The notes under the pieces were generated by a model that was given only the letters and a program-made list of their open reading frames with translations, had not been told where the DNA came from and ran no database searches. A stretch of 64,000 nucleotides of DNA from Azolla pinnata (Eukaryota; Streptophyta; Polypodiopsida; Salviniales; Salviniaceae). Location of the stretch: NCBI GenBank assembly GCA_037176905.1, contig JBBBWG010026978.1, positions 62,001 to 126,000 of the forward strand, read 5' to 3'. Below, one piece after another: positions 23,309 to 34,195 of this stretch (positions are counted from its first letter, which is position 1; each line of letters opens with the position of its first letter). A program made the translations under genes and the position numbers.

Positions 23309-24045
23309 ATCTTCTTGAATCTTCTTCTTCTTCGTCATCTTCTTGAATCTTCTTCTTCTTCATCTTCTTGAATCTTCTTGAATCTTCTTGAATCTTCTTC
23401 TTCTTCATCTTCTTGAATCTTCTTGAATCTTCTTCTTCTTCTTGAATCTTCTTGAATCTTCTTCTTCTTCTTGAATCTTCTTGAATCTTCTTGAATCCTC
23501 TTCTTCTTCTTCTTCTTCTTCTTCTGCTTCTTCTGCTTGAATCTTCTTGAATCTTCTTGAATCTTCTTCTTGAATCTTCTTCTTCTTCTACTTGAATCTT
23601 CTTGAATCTTCTTGAATCTTCTTGAATCTTTTTGAATCTTCTTCTTCTTCTTTTTCTGCTTGAACCTTCTTGAATCTTCTTCTTCTTCTTCTTCTTGAAT
23701 CTTCTTAAATCTTCTTCTTCTTCTTTTTGAATCTTCTTGAATCTTCTTCTTCTTCTTCTTGAATCTTCTTGAATCTTCTTCTTCTTCTTCTGCTGCTGCT
23801 TGAATCTTCTTGAATCTTCTTCTTCTTCTTCTTCTTCTTCTGCTTGAATCTTCTTGAATCTTCTTCTTCTTCTTCTTGATCTTCTTCTGTTACTCCTCCT
23901 CCTCCTCCTCCTTCACACTTCTTCATCTTCATCATCATCATCATCATCTTCTTCTTCTTCTTCTTCTTCTGCTAGCTTCTCCTTCTTCTCCTCCTCCTCC
24001 TCCTTCTGAGTGATGATGATGATGATGATGATGCTGATGGTGCTG
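23262..24045. repeat. CTT and TTGAATCTTC tandem array, ending in CTCCTC/ATG runs
   Basis: About 780 bp built from CTT runs and the unit CTTGAATCTT(CTT)n, repeated more than 30 times, ending with CTC and GAT trinucleotide runs. Strongly strand-asymmetric: pyrimidine-rich on the plus strand. Confidence 0.95.
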
Positions 24046-24221
24046 AGGAACTGAATCGCATCATCCACAAGCCTCAAGGGCGAGCTTGAAAGGCGCCAAG
24101 AAGGTTGATATTTACCTGCACATCCGCAGCCGCAGAAGCGCTGGATCTCGGCTTCCATGGATTCCTGACAGGAAGGATCAGAGGCTCTGCAGAATGTGGT
24201 TGTTTGGAAGAAGAAGAAGAA

Positions 24222-24525
24222 GGAATCCGAATCGGGATCGGAATCAGAATCTCGGGTCGCATCGGAATGTGTGTTCCGAATCGCGCCGGGATCGGAATCG
24301 TGTCGGAACGATCCAAATCTCACCGGAGCGGAATCCGAATCTCGTCGCATCGGAATCGAGGAGTCGGAATCGAGGAGCTGGAATTGGAATCGTGGAATCG
24401 GAATTGGAATTGTGGAATCGTGGAATCGGAATCGGAATCGTGGAATCGGAATCGGAATTGCGGAATTGTGGAATCGGAATCGTGGAATCGAGCTCCGGTT
24501 GAAGGAATCGAGCTCTGGTTGAAGC
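24222..24525. repeat. (GGAATC)n hexanucleotide array
   Basis: About 300 bp of GGAATCGGAATCG(T)G words with variants GGAATTG and GGAATCGAGGAGTC. Because the period is six, several frames stay open and give Glu/Ser/Arg/Asn repeats on one strand and Asp/Ser/Ile/Pro on the other. Confidence 0.92.
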
Positions 24526-24620
24526 ATAGAACTTGCAATTCCGGCGGAATCAGCGTTCATTTCGAGAGATTTTTCGGGCGCTGTTCAGCGTAGGGTTGGT
24601 CTGGTGGTCACTTAAAGAAC

Positions 24621-25015
24621 TGACATGCATAGCAATAAGGGGGACTAATTACGACTCGATGAAGACTAATCACATGCATAAAGGGGGGAGAGAGAGAGAG
24701 AGAGAGAGAGAGAGTGATTAGACTCGATTAATTGCGTGCTTAGCAAGGGGGAGTGATTAATTAGCACACGGGAGAAGTGGTTCGTATACAACACGCAGAA
24801 AAAATGTTCATTGTTCGAAACCATGAAGCCCTGAAGCTCGAAAACCCTGAATCTTAAACCTTGGAACCTCGAAGCCTAAGATTGACCTGCATTAGCAATA
24901 AGGGGACTGATTAGGACTCAATGAGCACTAATTACATGCATAGGGGGGAGAGAGAGAAAGAGAGATTAGACTCGGTTAATTGCATGCTTAGCAAGGGGAA
25001 GTGATTAATTAGCAT
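24621..25015. repeat. Direct repeat pair, about 140 bp each
   Basis: Copies at 24621-24769 and 24883-25015 share the order TGAC(A/C)TGCAT(T)AGCAATAAG, ACTC(G/A)ATGA, ACATGCATA, (AG)n, GATTAGACTCG(A/G)TTAATTG, CTTAGCAAGGGG and GTGATTAATTAGCA. They are in the same orientation, separated by about 110 bp. Family unknown. Confidence 0.85.
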
Positions 25016-25452
25016 GCTTAGGTCTTGTGCGTCTGGATCTGGATCTGGTTCTTCTTCTTCCATTAGCTGTTGATCCACAAGCTTTCCGGATGACAACTTA
25101 TTTTATGACTTCCAAATTGCGATGCGGAACGATTCAGACTTAGAAGTCTCGGATCTTCCTGTTTGATGATTAAAAACAGGTTCTGCGAATTCGACGAGCA
25201 GGGAGCGGAGCGTGGGGGATACGGAAAACTCCCTTACCAACACATCGGAACAAATCAGACGTCTTTTACAGAAAACTGGCTTTTGCCATCGTTGACCACG
25301 ACGAACTCTGCGGCAAACTGCGATTTTTTAGCTGGATGATTTTCGTCGCGACTTCATGCTCGTGCTCGATCATGGTATGCGAGCTGCGAGCGTTTTAAAT
25401 AGTCCTTTATTTTGGAATATATATATATATATATACACACATCAAAACAAGG

Positions 25453-25675
25453 TTCCTGCATCCTACAAAATGAATGATCTGTTAGAGGAAACATTCTACA
25501 AGTATCGAATTCGGACCTTAGAGAAATGAGACCGTCCGTTCGAAGCGATTGTGTCGAAATCCCAAACAGATGGCGATTTAAAAAGGCTACTTACTGTCGA
25601 ATAGTTCCTGATCGATTAGCAATGTGAACAAAATCTTGATCTTGCGGAAGGAAGGTCCTAGAGCTGTAGATTCGG
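25453..25675. repeat. Dispersed repeat, copy A (pairs with 29234-29470)
   Basis: Shares a long collinear similarity with 29234-29470 in the same orientation: TTCCTGC(A/G)TCCTA, GTTAGAG(G)AAA, CCTTAGAGAAATGAGACC, AATCTTGAT(C/T)TTG and GGAAGG words. No terminal inverted repeats or coding sequence seen. Probably an unclassified transposable-element remnant. Confidence 0.75.
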
Positions 25676-26096
25676 TTATATATATATATATATCCCAATC
25701 GTAGCGATTTTGAGATGGAGTGCGAGAAATAAGAGTAAAGAACTGGTGATCGGTCGTAGAACCACTCGATTTAAACAGGCGATGCGCTGAACCATTGGGA
25801 TCAGAACCGGAAACACTGAACCATCGGATTGAACCAGTAACGTCGAGCGATTCGATCGAATCGGTAATCATGCCAAACCATTCGACAAAAAGCCATTCGG
25901 ATTGAAGTGAGAATGTGCTGAAACCATCGGATCAAGACGGGAAACACCAAAAACCAATCAGATTAAGGCGGGTAGCTGATTGCTCACGCCAATAATGCTT
26001 TTAACAGAAATCCCAATCGAATTCGATCTTGATTCTCGAGTCGGTTGAATCATGCTCATCAGGGAGGCATACATCTTGAGCCATGGAGTTTGCACT
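25676..26096. other. Spacer with degenerate GAACCATCGGATTG-type words
   Basis: Several variants of (A)ACCAT(C/T)(C/G)GAT(T/C)(A/G)A occur at about 25790-25960, suggesting an old tandem repeat. No gene seen. A short (TA)n run sits at 25677-25693. Confidence 0.5.
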
Positions 26097-26544
26097 CACA
26101 TGCATGCACACACACGCACGCACGCACACATACATGCATATCAATTACATGCATAAACATTCACACATACATGCACACCCACACATACATACATACATAG
26201 ACACGCATACATACACACATACACATGCATACCAAGTACATGCATAAACATCCATACATGCATGCACACACACATACATGCACACACATACATACATAGG
26301 CACGCATACATACACACACATACGCACATGCACATACACACACGCATGCATACATACATATACGCACACACACATACACATACATACATACATAGACACA
26401 CACACATGCATGCACACATACATACATACATAGACACGCATACATACACACATATACGCACATGCACATGCACACCTGCATGCATACATACATATACGCA
26501 CATACATGCACACATACATACATAGACACACACACACATGCATG

Positions 26545-26578
<34 letters not shown>

Positions 26579-27112
26579 GACACGCATACATACACACACA
26601 TACGCACATGCATGCATACATACATATACGCACACACACATACATGCACACGTACATACATAGACACACACGCACACATGCATGCACACACACACATACG
26701 CACATGCATGCATACATACATATACGCACACACACATACATGCACACGTACATACATAGACACACACGCACACATGCATGCACACACACACATACGCACA
26801 TGCATGCATACATACATATACGCACGCACACATACATGCACACATACATACATAGACACACACACACATGCATGCACACACACACCCACGCACACATACA
26901 TACATAGGCACGCATACATACACACACACACGCACATGCATGCATACATACATGTACGCACACGCACGCACACATACATACACAGACGCACACATACATG
27001 CACACACACATACATACATAGACACGCATGCACACACACATGCGCACACACGCATACACACATGGACGCGCATGCATGCATGCATGCACACATGCATACA
27101 TACATGCGGCGT
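26097..27112. repeat. 1-kb CA/ACAT/GCAC array abutting the FMO start codon
   Basis: About 1 kb made only of CACA, ACAT and GCAC words, with internal segmental duplications of about 80 bp (for example the TAGACACACACGCACACATG segment near 26660 and 26756). It ends 15 bp before the ATG at 27127. Cys/Met/Val- and His/Thr/Ile-rich frames of up to several hundred codons here are repeat artefacts. Confidence 0.97.
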
Positions 27113-27126
27113 CTCCTTCTGCTTCC

Positions 27127-27593
27127 ATGGCTGCAACTCTGCTCTGCAGCAATGCTGCTCCCTTCCTCCCGCCCATCTCCTCCATCGCCTCTTCTCCGTC
27201 TCCGTCTCCATCTCCATGGCCGCGCAGGAGGTGCTGCTCTGTGGGCGTCATCGGGGCAGGCGCCGCCGGCTTGGTAGCGGCCCGCGAGCTCCTGCGCCGT
27301 GGCCACTCCGTCGTCGTCTTCGAGCAGAGCGTCGATGGAGTGGGTGGGACATGGCGCTACCACGACCAGGATCGGCAGCAGCGGCAGCAGCATCATCATC
27401 GGCAGGAGCAATTCCAAGAAGAAGAAGATGAAGCAGAGGCGGAGGAGAAAGAAGAAGCAGAAGAAGAGGAGGAGAAAGAAGAAGAAGAAGAAGAAGAAGA
27501 AGAAGATCACGGCCATCATTCCAGCATGTACCTCTCCCTCCGAACCAATCTCCCCCGCGAGATCATGGGGTTCCTTGATTTCCCCTTCTTGCC

Positions 27594-27652
<59 letters not shown>

Positions 27653-30600
27653 TCGACAGCCAGGAGAAGCCAGATGATGGTCGAGATCCCCGCCGCTACC
27701 CTCACCACACCGAGGTCCTCGCTTACCTGCAGGACTTTGCACGCCATTTCGACCTCCTCCCTCACATCCGCTTCGGCAGGAGAGTCACTCATGTCCGCAT
27801 CCAAGAACTTGTCCACGATGACGACGACGAGCCCGCTCATCGCGCCGCTGCCCCACCTCCCGCTCCCTCGGCTAACGTCCCTTCTTCTCCCATCGATCCG
27901 CTGACCCTGCCCCGATCACCCGCACCTAAACTAAGTGGAATTCGATGGCACGTCGAATCCGTGTCCGCGCATGATCATTCGGACATCTCGGCTGATGTCT
28001 TTGATGCTATTGTCGTCTGTAATGGCCATTACTTCAAACCCAAGTTTCCTTCGATCCCAGGTACATCCTCACGGCCATACACACACATGTTTGGTGCATT
28101 CAAGGCAATATCACGATACATGTATACAAGTACTGGAAAGCTCAATTTTTGAAATAGGCACAATATGGCTATTTGGCATTAGTCCCATAATGGACGTGAA
28201 TTCATCTTTCTTTCTCAATATTCCAAGATTTGACATCAGCTTGGTAAATAATACATTCCTATTAATTAGCAGGATTGTCCGGTTTTGTGCATTTTCTTGA
28301 GTGCAGGGATCGAGAATTGGCCCGGCCAACAATCACATAGCCACAATTATCGCGTGCCAGATTCTTTCAGTGAACAGGTTAGTCATTGGATAAGTGTGAG
28401 GCGTTATCTTATGAATTGTGTGATTAATAGCGTCAAAGAGAAATCGATCTAGTGGACTCTATGGAAGCTATGAAAATGAGGGGCATCACTAAGTCAACTG
28501 AGAAGGTTCATGCTGATGAACTTTGAAAACTTGGTTGTTTCAAAAGGCACATTTTACCAATCAGATATATAATTTGTGCTTGAAATATGAGCCTTGGTTT
28601 GAAGGATAAGGGAACTCCATTTGCTGTCTCCATAAAGGCGAAGCCTATGGCATGTTGTCACAGTCAAGATTCACCATCAATGCAGCGTCATTGTTTACGC
28701 CATTTTTAGTTTTCTGTCCATCATTGGGCAGTCTCTTCAGTTGGTATAACACGATGATAAGTACAAACACCCATTATAGAATATGGAAATCGAACATTCA
28801 GCTTCCAGCACAGGAGGCTAGAATGATATTTATGTTTGGGGAGTGTTAACGCAAGTAATCTTAAATTTTTGAAGCGCTTAACAAAAATCCACCTTAATAT
28901 TTTCACCAATGTAACACGTGTCTAGATGGATTGGTACTTCCACTGCAAATAAATACAATAGTAAAATTTGCTGGCTGCTATCTAATTGCTTGTATATATG
29001 TCACTATGTACTTTTCCAGGTGGTGGTTGTAATTGGGAATTCATCAAGTGGGATGGACATTTCCAGAGAAATAGCTCTGGTTGCAAAGGAAGTTCATTGG
29101 GCAGCAAGAACATGGCCAGCGAATGTTGATCTTCAGAAACGAGTCGGAGCTTTAAATAATATAGCCTTACATCCGATGGTATGTGAATAACCATTTAAAA
29201 AAGCTATTTGGAATGTATAAAAATCAATTGAGATTCCTGCGTCCTAGGGTTTGCAATGATATGTTAGAGAAATATTCTATAGGTACAATTCAACCTTAGA
29301 GAAATGAGACCTATTGGTCCAAATAATTATGATGAATCTCAAACCGATGGCAATCTAAAGGTTACTGACAGATAATTCCTGATTGTTGTGATATAATGAA
29401 AGAGAGCTGCTTTAAAGTCATTGGCAATGTGAAAAATCTTGATTTTGTGGAAGGAGCTATGCCGGAACTCCAACACACTAAATAATCTCTTACCTCAAAA
29501 AGATAAAAATAATCATTGGCAACAGTAGGATTCATATATATGGTCTAATGTGCCATGACATTTCAGATTTATAATATTCCGCGAGTACTGCACAATATTG
29601 GTAACTATATCACGACAAGAACTCTCATGGTTATGGAGAACTCAAGTTTTCAAACTATGGCTTCGATTAGATAAATGATTGTCTCCATCGATTGTTACCC
29701 AACTTACCATTCTCTTGACTATATTCTACGGTGTTAGGTAGAGTACTTCAGTCTTCTAGCTGCAACCCATGGTTGCTATAAAGAACAAGAATATTGGATG
29801 TCATTAGAAAGAAGAATCATGATTCAGAGACGTGCATTACATTAATGCTCATAAGGAGGCCCAATGAGACCCCAAAATGAACAATTTTATCCTTTGAGTC
29901 ACGTCTAATTTTGTTTTGTTTTACGAGCCGGTATTCTACCTCCCCCTTATTATAGGTGCTTTAGGATCACAGTAGAATCTTAATGCTGATTCCAGTTATT
30001 GTTTGCTTTGATTTCAGTTTCATATTTTTTTTGTTGGGATATGCATAATTCTGCAGGTAGTTTCAGCTCACAGGGATGGGCGCCTTGGTTTTGAAGATGG
30101 TACATCAATATTTGCAGATGCAATTTTATATTGTACTGGGTAATAATATGTTTTCAGAATCTTTTCCCGTACCATATCTCCACAACCAGATAAAAACGGG
30201 AACAGTCCCTAAATTGATACTTATTGATCCCCCAACACGGAGTTTTTCCTTGTAGGTATGGTTATTCTTTGCCTTTTTTGCATGTAGAAGGCATCGTGAA
30301 TGCTGATGATGATCACATTGGCCCCCTATATCAGCATGTCTATCCACCTTTATTGGCCCCGTTCCTCTCTTTTGTTGGGCTTCCATTTAAGGTATGTGCA
30401 GCTAAAAGGCGTAATAAAAGCAAAAAAAAAACTTGTATTCCGTAATCTTTGTGAAAGCAAAGAGGGAATCACAATCGTAAAACATGTATTTCATGCAATA
30501 TATGTGCTACAGCATTTTTTGAAGGAATTTGTCCTTAATGTATTGACTTCTTTACTGCCTTCTCTAGGTTATACCTTTTCCTCTGATGGAGCTACAATCG

Positions 30601-31017
30601 AAGTGGATTGCTATGGCATTGTCAGGGGAATTAGCATTGCCATCGAGGGAAGAGATGGAAAAAAGCGTATCTGATTTCTACCACAATGTCAAAGCTAAAG
30701 GTCTTCCAAAGAGTAAAATCCACGATCTTAGTTCATACCAGGTACGTTAGTCGGTACGATGTGTTTGAAATAAGAGTTTGTTTTCAATTCCCCACTGATA
30801 AGAGGATGATGGGTTATGATGATGTCAGTTTGAGTATGATGATTGGTTGGCCAACGTGTGTGGCTGCGGAACATTGGAAGATTGGCGAAGGAAGATTTAT
30901 GTGAATAGTGGTGTTAATAAGAGGGCATTTCCGGACACATATAGGGATGAATGGGATGACGAAGAAGAACGTAAAACTGCAACAGCAGATCTTCAAACAC
31001 ATCTCCGCCGTATTTAA
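27127..31017 (+). CDS. Flavin-containing monooxygenase (plant FMO, GS-OX-like)
   Basis: Seven exons with matching phases: 27127-28060, 28307-28377, 29020-29178, 30057-30139, 30256-30391, 30568-30741, 30829-31017 (581 aa). FAD-binding GxGxxG is at residues 43-48 (VGVIGAGAAG), the FMO signature is seen in WPGQQSHSHNYR (about 316-327), the NADPH-binding site in IGNSSSG (about 340-346), and family words are ILYCTGYGYSLPFL, HVYPPLLAPFLSFVG, FPLMELQSKWIA and FEYDDWLANVCGC. Known FMOs use NADPH and O2 to oxygenate S or N atoms; plant clades act on glucosinolates, indole-3-pyruvate or pipecolate. The substrate here is unknown; length and motifs fit the GS-OX side better than YUCCA. Odd points: a Ser/Pro-rich N-terminal extension of about 38 residues, which may be a transit peptide, and two low-complexity insertions in exon 1, an acidic poly-Glu tract of about 40 residues and a Ser/Asn homopolymer, both translated microsatellites. 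The start is the first ATG after the CA array. Confidence 0.92.
29234..29470. repeat. Dispersed repeat, copy B, in FMO intron 3
   Basis: Collinear with 25453-25675. Copy B carries an extra segment of about 30 bp (TGATATAATGAAAGAGAGCT region) relative to copy A. It lies in the 878-bp intron between FMO exons 3 and 4. Confidence 0.75.
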
Positions 31018-31565
31018 TGACATGTATATACACTAGCTTTTCGATGGCATTGTATAGTTATTCTAAATAATGATTTCCTTCGCTTTCTCGTCTCTTCCTT
31101 TTGTGAATAGAAGCAAAAAGGCTGGAGCATCTGCTGAAATCAATGTATAGCTATGTGGAATAAAGTTATGAATTTGAGAAGCCCTTGAATAGATTTCGCT
31201 GGAATAAAGAAGTTAAAATGAAGAGTTTTAACATCAATGTCTTTTTTATATCAGGTTTTTTAACGATCACAATCTAACATCGTTCTCCTCTTGATCACTG
31301 TTGTCTCTACTTGTAAGTTCCTATTTCTCTGATTTTCTTTGGAGCAGCAGTAATTCGTGGACCGTCGATATTCTTTGAACTGAGAAACCATGGTGATACA
31401 ATTGTGGATTAGCAGTGTTTTTGTTTCTTCATTTTAGTGGATTGGCATTCAGACCAGTGAGCTAATGTGCTTGGCATTATACCCTCAGAAAGATGGATCT
31501 GTTGTTAACAATTCAATAACCTAATTGTAGCAACCCAATTGTTGTATTTTATTACTGGATCAGCC
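31018..31565. other. FMO 3' flank
   Basis: AT-rich, non-coding as far as I can tell. It should hold the FMO 3' UTR and terminator. Confidence 0.5.
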
Positions 31566-31892
31566 ATTGTACATAACATATCCATTGGGTTAAACTGGTA
31601 ATGCTAAACCATTGATTTAAACTGATTAAATTGGTAGTGCTAAACCATTGAATTAAACTAGTTATGCTAAACCATTGGATTAAACTGATTAAATTGGTAG
31701 TGCTAAACCATTGAATTAAACAAGTATTGCTAAACCGTTGGATTAAACTGGTAATGCTAGACCATTGGATTAACTTGGTAATGTTTAGGCATTGGATTAA
31801 ATTAGTATTGTTCAAGCATTGGATTGAATTGGAAATGCTAAACCACTGGATTAAACAGGTAATGCTAAACCATTGGATTAATCCAGTAATAA
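31566..31892. repeat. Minisatellite, unit about 25 bp (TTAAACTGGTAATGCTAAACCATTGGA)
   Basis: About 12 diverged copies in tandem, with variants in which TGGTAATG becomes TAGTTATG, AAGTATTG or TTAAATTGG. The open frame across it (Ile/Gln/Trp/Phe repeats) is an artefact. Confidence 0.93.
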
Positions 31893-32904
31893 AATACAGA
31901 GATCCCTAGCACTTGCTAATGCCCACACCAATAATGCTTACAGTGATCCCTAGCACTTTCAATCCTAATTCTGTGGACATGAGAAATCGGTTCTTGTAGC
32001 ACATCAAATCTGACTGCTGGACTAGTTGCAGCCTGGCCCGGCTAAACAGTGAAATGCGAGACACGCGACAAAAACGCATTCAAAGGCGGTGTCAGGTAGG
32101 TATACCTTGTTCTGGGAAGCTGCTGGAAGAACACCAGATCTTGCAATCTCCCACCGAGTCGCTTCGTGTGGACCCAACTTGCCTCTTCGAGCATCCATCG
32201 GGGCATGCATGCATTCATTCGTATCGATTCGATTCATTCAATTCGTTCGTTCGGGATGGGCTCCATTACCGCGCTCATTCTGGCATTCCGGCACTCTGGT
32301 ACCGGCGAGAAGATCAGAACACCGCGTCCCTAACGCTTATGATTTTGGGAGCATACAGTCCCCCGATCCGATCGGTGGGGGCTCCCGTGGCAAACCATGG
32401 TTTCCTTGTGTTTGCGGGCGAATCGCGTTGTCTGTAATGCATATCGGACTCCATAATGGCAACGGGGACAATGACGCGGGAGATGATCGAACGGATCGGG
32501 CTTTGCCCCGGATCACAGCACAGCGCAAACGACCAGAACAACGACAACTCCAGAATGGCGGGGTACAATGACGCAGGCGATGATCGAATGGCAGGAGGGG
32601 GAGGGGGAGCCTCCGATTCTGTAAGCAGCTCCAGATTCCAGAAGCGCTCCGTAAGACTGGAATCTCGGCGGAATCGGACGGACGGGAGGCACGCATGGGG
32701 GCTTTTCCGACGCCCAGACACACAGCACGCCGTATTGGAAAAAGAGCCCTTCTTCTTTGAGCGGGTTTTGTTTCTTTTTAGCGGGTTTCAAACCGTTTCG
32801 CTATCGTTAAAAATTCCCCTGTTTGTTTAGCGGTCAAACCCTAAACCCTAAACCCTAAACAAACCAGTATATATATATATATATATATAGACGGGTTTGT
32901 TTAG
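31893..32904. other. Spacer with a short internal duplication and a telomere-like tract
   Basis: Contains two similar blocks around 32455-32500 and 32555-32595 (ATGGC, GG(G/T)ACAATGACGC, GATGATCGAA), a telomere-like run AAACCCTAAACCCTAAACCC at about 32823-32850 and (AT)n at 32867-32888. The 32.0-32.75 kb part is GC-richer and open in several frames, but no family is recognisable. Confidence 0.5.
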
Positions 32905-32996
32905 CAGCAACTAACTGCAATCATCACCAATACCATCACCACCATCATCATCATCACCATCACCACCACCATCACCACCACCATCATCATCACCAT

Positions 32997-33028
<32 letters not shown>

Positions 33029-33663
33029 CCATCATCACCATCAGCATCAGCAGCAGCCCCATCATCACCATCAGCATCAGCAGCAGCACCATCATCACCA
33101 TCAGCATCAGCCCCATCATCACCATCAGCATCAGCGGCAGCACCATCATCACCATCAGCATCAGCAGCAGCCCCATCATCACCATCAGCATCAGCAGCAG
33201 CACCATCATCACCATCATCACCATCAGCAGCAGCAGCTGATTGTGTTCATCGTCATCAGCAGCAGCTGCAGCATCAGCATCATCATCATCATCACCAACA
33301 CCATCATCATCATCATCATCATCAGCAGCATCATCATAATCATCACCACCATCAGCATCATCATCATCATCATCATCAGCAACAATAGCTGATTGTGTGC
33401 ACCGCCACCATCACCATCATCATCATCACCATCATCACCATCACTATCACCACCGTATTCATCGTCACCATCATCACCATCACTATCATCACCGTATTCA
33501 TCATCCCCATCATCACCATCACTATCACCACCGTATTCACCATCACCATCATCACCATCACCGTCATCACAAGCATCATCATCACCACCACCACCACCAT
33601 CATCACCACCACCACCACCACCATCACTATCATTGATCACCGTCATCATCACCACCGCATCAT

Positions 33664-33695
<32 letters not shown>

Positions 33696-33700
33696 GCGCA
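32905..33700. repeat. CAT/CAC/CAG trinucleotide array abutting the aminotransferase reading frame
   Basis: About 800 bp of CAT, CAC and CAG repeats with higher-order units: CATCATCACCATCAGCAT(CAGCAG) repeated about eight times, and a CACCGTATTCATCATC-type unit repeated four times (33440-33545). It runs directly up to ATG 33701. Poly-Met, His, Thr/Ile and Ser frames are artefacts. Confidence 0.95.
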
Positions 33701-34034
33701 ATGTCGTCGTTGGCGGAGGATCGCCATGGCATCATCGGAGCCGCCCGAAGGTGGCAGATGAGCCCGCTGGATCTTCGTCGTCTTCTTCGTGATCCGGAAC
33801 ATGATCAGGATCGGGATCATGAGGCGCAGGAGGAGGAGGATGGGCGCGATCGTGAGGAGGATGCGCGTGATCATCACCATCGTGACCATCACCAGCATCG
33901 CCACCATCGCCACCATCGCCACCATCGCCGCCATGCGGCTCGAAGCGCATGCAGCAGCAGCAGCAGCAGCAGCAGCAGGCGGCCGGAGGAAGCCCTGCAT
34001 GCGTTGCTGTCGAAGCCGCCGCCGCCACCATCAA

Positions 34035-34078
<44 letters not shown>

Positions 34079-34195
34079 GATTCGTCGTCCTCCTCCTCCT
34101 CGCCGCCATCGCCACCATCATCGCCATCGCCATCGCCATCGCCATCGCCACAGTCCCGCGCCTGGCCGCCGACACTCAGCGGCTCGCCCGGGAAC

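Noticed and set aside
26141-27840. Very long minus-strand open frames (over 350 codons) rich in Cys, Met and Val
   Set aside because: Translation of the CA/ACAT simple repeat; composition is purely periodic and the stretch also overlaps the antisense of FMO exon 1.
32022-32830. Several overlapping frames of 90-160 codons on both strands
   Set aside because: Open because of higher GC and GATCG-rich composition; no recognisable domain and no splice-consistent continuation.
32905-33700. CRISPR-like regular repeat-spacer pattern in the CAT/CAG higher-order unit
   Set aside because: Spacers are themselves repeats of the same trinucleotides; this is an ordinary eukaryotic minisatellite.
33224-34000. 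Minus-strand frame with a hydrophobic stretch that looks like membrane segments
   Set aside because: Antisense of the CAT/CAG array and of the aminotransferase 5' region; the hydrophobic residues come from GAT repeats.
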